Of a stretch of DNA of 34,698 nt, positions 32,473 to 34,698 are shown piece by piece. The stretch's first letter is position 1. Each line of letters opens with the position of its first letter. Below the pieces are notes generated by a model. It did no database searches and had not been told where the DNA came from. It saw only the letters and a list, made by a program, of their open reading frames with translations. A program made the position numbers and the translations under genes. The stretch comes from Nemertoderma westbladi (Eukaryota; Xenacoelomorpha; Nemertodermatida; Nemertodermatidae): NCBI GenBank assembly GCA_032718475.1, contig JAUCBJ010005534.1, positions 1-34,698 of the forward strand. Reading direction: 5' to 3'.

Positions 32473-33790
32473 TACTGCAATCTGAACCTGATTAATTTTA
32501 TTAAAATTATGTCCAAACTTTTCCTACTTCTATGTTCTGCCAATTTATATTTGAAAAATTGAGAAATAACTCCATAAATATCACACCTTCTTCCTTATTT
32601 ATGACATCAAAAGTTTAATTTGCTTTTATTTTATCAGCACTCAACTGTTTCGTAATGTTACAATGTTGAAATTAAACTAAAGGATTGGATGGAACGACAT
32701 GCCGACTTAAGGGGATTTGTGTTCTGCGTCTGTGTTCTAGCTAAATACGTTGAAAAATAGCCTAAAGCTCGAAATCGATAGGTTGAATCCAATCCTTGTA
32801 TCTTTATTTTATTTCACTCACTATACTATACCACATTCGTGACGTGTTACAGTCGTGTTACAGTAACAGTTACTCAATGCAACTAAAATACACAAGTTTT
32901 ACATTTTTATTATTTTCTGTAATAAAATACAGCGCCAAAAGTTAATTCACTGGTAAAAAAAAAATGGTTGCGTAACAACCCTGAGAGACTATAATATGAC
33001 TAAGTCGATAAAAACGTAATTTGTATCGACTATATCAATAGCCTTTGCGGATCTTGCATTCAAAACCATAGGAAAACATTCTCTAATTGGCACATTCTCT
33101 CCTACTCTTACAGGTCAGCCAGCACCATATTTTTTAATGCACATTTTTAAATATAGGATTTTTTTCTAGTTTCTAGTCCCATTTTCTAGTTTAACCATTG
33201 TTTCCAATTTTGTCGATTTAATTTGTTACACAAATCGTATTATTGTACAACAGTTTTGATTTAATTTTTCTTCACAGTACCATCTCACCGATAAATATTT
33301 TAGCCACTATTCAATTGATTTATAATTTGTAAATGAATATTGTTGGGCTATTTTTGTGCAATCTTTGTGAATCTATCAGTGGTTTATTGTTATTTGTTGG
33401 TTAATTTGCTGTCAGTATTTTGATAAATAATTTTATTATTCACGGGGTTAACTTAACTTATAATTTTAAAACTTATTGTACAAATCGAATCTGGTGTTTG
33501 TTTTAATAATTTAGATATTTATAATACTTACGTCATAATAATTTATATTAAAAATGGAGTTGACCACCAACAACTGCCACAGTGACATGTAATAATAATA
33601 CTATATTTTGTTCCATGCAATTGGCTGGGAGACAAGGGACATCAATGTAAATAACCCATTTCGGCAAAAATTAAATTTGTATAAAATTGAAATTTTTATT
33701 CGATACCCTTTCATTGTCGATTTCCCGAAATATTGTGTAACAATTATAGATAAATTAAATATACAATGTATTACAATTATTATTGTGTAA
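32473..33790. other. AT-rich intergenic sequence
   Basis: No gene, repeat or RNA recognised. The 60-codon frame at 33608-33790 has only AT-driven composition. Confidence 0.5.
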
Positions 33791-33799
33791 ATAAATATA

Positions 33800-34030
33800 A
33801 CTTATGCCTGTTCACAACCATGGGTGATCTTCCACAGTAAACCCTTACACTCTGATTCCCAAGTTGCCTTGGTTCCCATTTATCGACCACTGAAGGAGGA
33901 AAGCCGGGGTTGGGCTAGGCTGCAGCATTTAAAGCACTGTGCCCAAACAGTACTGCCCCATGTAGGGATCGAACCAGGGCTCCCTAATCGGAAGCCCAGT
34001 AATGTCACCACTAGACCAAGCTGCTGCTTA
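33800..34030 (-). mobile_element. tRNA-derived SINE
   Basis: On the minus strand, from about 34022: TGGTCTAGTGGTGACATTAC (internal promoter A box), GGGCTTCCGATTAGGGAGCC (anticodon-arm-like), then GGTTCGATCCC (B box), followed by a body of about 150 bp. The tRNA head resembles Glu/Gly tRNAs in its D-arm but lacks a sound acceptor stem, so it is a SINE and not a functional tRNA gene. A second, older copy is at 22985-23070. The far end is uncertain. Confidence 0.75.
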
Positions 34031-34240
34031 TATACTGTTACACATAATACTGTTATAAAAGAGAGCAATTATTGAATTATTATATAAATAGTAGATGTAA
34101 ATAAAAATAGTAGTAGAATTATAAGTATTTAAACTGATTATTTTAGACAAATGCAACAAATTAACTGAATCATTTCAATGTTGTTGTACAAACATTTAAA
34201 GAGTTTCACAAGGGGGTGTTGTCAGGAAACTTCACGTTAA

Positions 34241-34271
<31 letters not shown>
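34241..34271 (+). repeat. Poly-G run of 31 bases
   Basis: The longest G tract in the window, followed by TGGGGTATACCCCCCC, which can fold back on itself. Confidence 0.95.
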
Positions 34272-34272
<1 letters not shown>

Positions 34273-34698
34273 GGGGTATACCCCCCCTCATGTAAAATTT
34301 TCAAATTATTGTTTCTTTATTTCACCTTGAGCAGAATTTAATGAGGATTACAAATCTGTAAACGCTTAGTGAGACCTCTTTCAGTTCTCGAGTTATCACT
34401 GTTTTTCCGTATCACGATCTGTCCGTCAAATTGTAAGAAAGACAGAAGACCGACAGACAGACAGATACACTAGATTCCACCAAAATTTAAAACTGAAATC
34501 AACGACCCCGAAAACCCCAGTAATGAACATTTTAGCTCGTTGGTGTGCATCCTTCGTGCCAGAAATAATCAACCACAGTCAGCCAATTTTGGCGGGACGG
34601 TTTAAACTTTGAAGGGCATTTTCTCGGAATGACATTTTTAATTTTCAAATTGCTACTCCTCCGTCATATCTCAACCAATTTTCTTCGTTTATGGCTCA
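34272..34698. other. No gene recognised to window end
   Basis: Contains a short GACAGAC simple repeat (about 34440-34468). No open frame of note. Confidence 0.45.

Noticed and set aside
33950-34022. A functional tRNA gene
   Set aside because: A and B boxes exist but no seven-base acceptor stem forms and the anticodon arm is imperfect; the surrounding body and second copy indicate a SINE.

Overview
This window is eukaryotic. It is AT-rich, gene-poor and repeat-dense DNA from an invertebrate animal, probably aquatic; the sequence does not let me name the lineage. The case for a metazoan rests on a kinesin light chain gene split by a GT-AG intron, several non-LTR retrotransposon (LINE) remnants, a tRNA-derived SINE and many TIR DNA transposons. 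The palindromic words TAGGCCTA and TACTGCAGTA recur throughout. No bacterial operon, ribosome binding site or CRISPR array is present.

Layout. 1-3053 is a direct-repeat (LTR-like) element with a single open reading frame: a zinc-knuckle protein with no pol genes. 3060-3690 is the 3' end of a CR1/L2-like LINE. 4301-8201 is a 3.9 kb TIR transposon with an exact 6-bp target duplication and long minisatellite-bearing inverted repeats. It holds decayed fragments of an integrase-type transposase on the plus strand and of a second convergent gene on the minus strand, and a solo LTR of the first family has landed in it. 8226-12380 is a second inverted-repeat element containing a third (8834-11522), which carries 100-bp tandem repeats and a G-rich minisatellite. 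12715-16245 and 17362-20416 are two further TIR elements with younger non-autonomous elements nested inside; three nested or isolated elements have perfect 8-bp target duplications. 20540-22340 is a decayed LINE reverse transcriptase gene split by one of these. 23200-24486 holds local tandem repeats and a transposon end, and 24487-25561 is a 5'-truncated LINE whose 3' reading frame is still open.

The only clear host gene is a kinesin light chain (KLC) of two coding exons, 25640-26692 and 28160-29008, 633 aa when joined. The intron carries a 324-bp MITE. Upstream lies a non-coding splice acceptor, so some of the sequence before 25638 may be a 5' intron. Downstream is AT-rich DNA, a 1.3 kb minisatellite with 25-bp units and a 474-bp higher-order repeat (31163-32472), and a tRNA-derived SINE near 33800-34030. 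Long poly-G runs at several places may be assembly-sensitive.

Apart from KLC nothing here forms a pathway. The interest lies in the transposon nest: several element families with unusual subterminal repeats, datable by nesting, and an LTR-like element that keeps an intact unusual zinc-knuckle frame between diverged terminal repeats.
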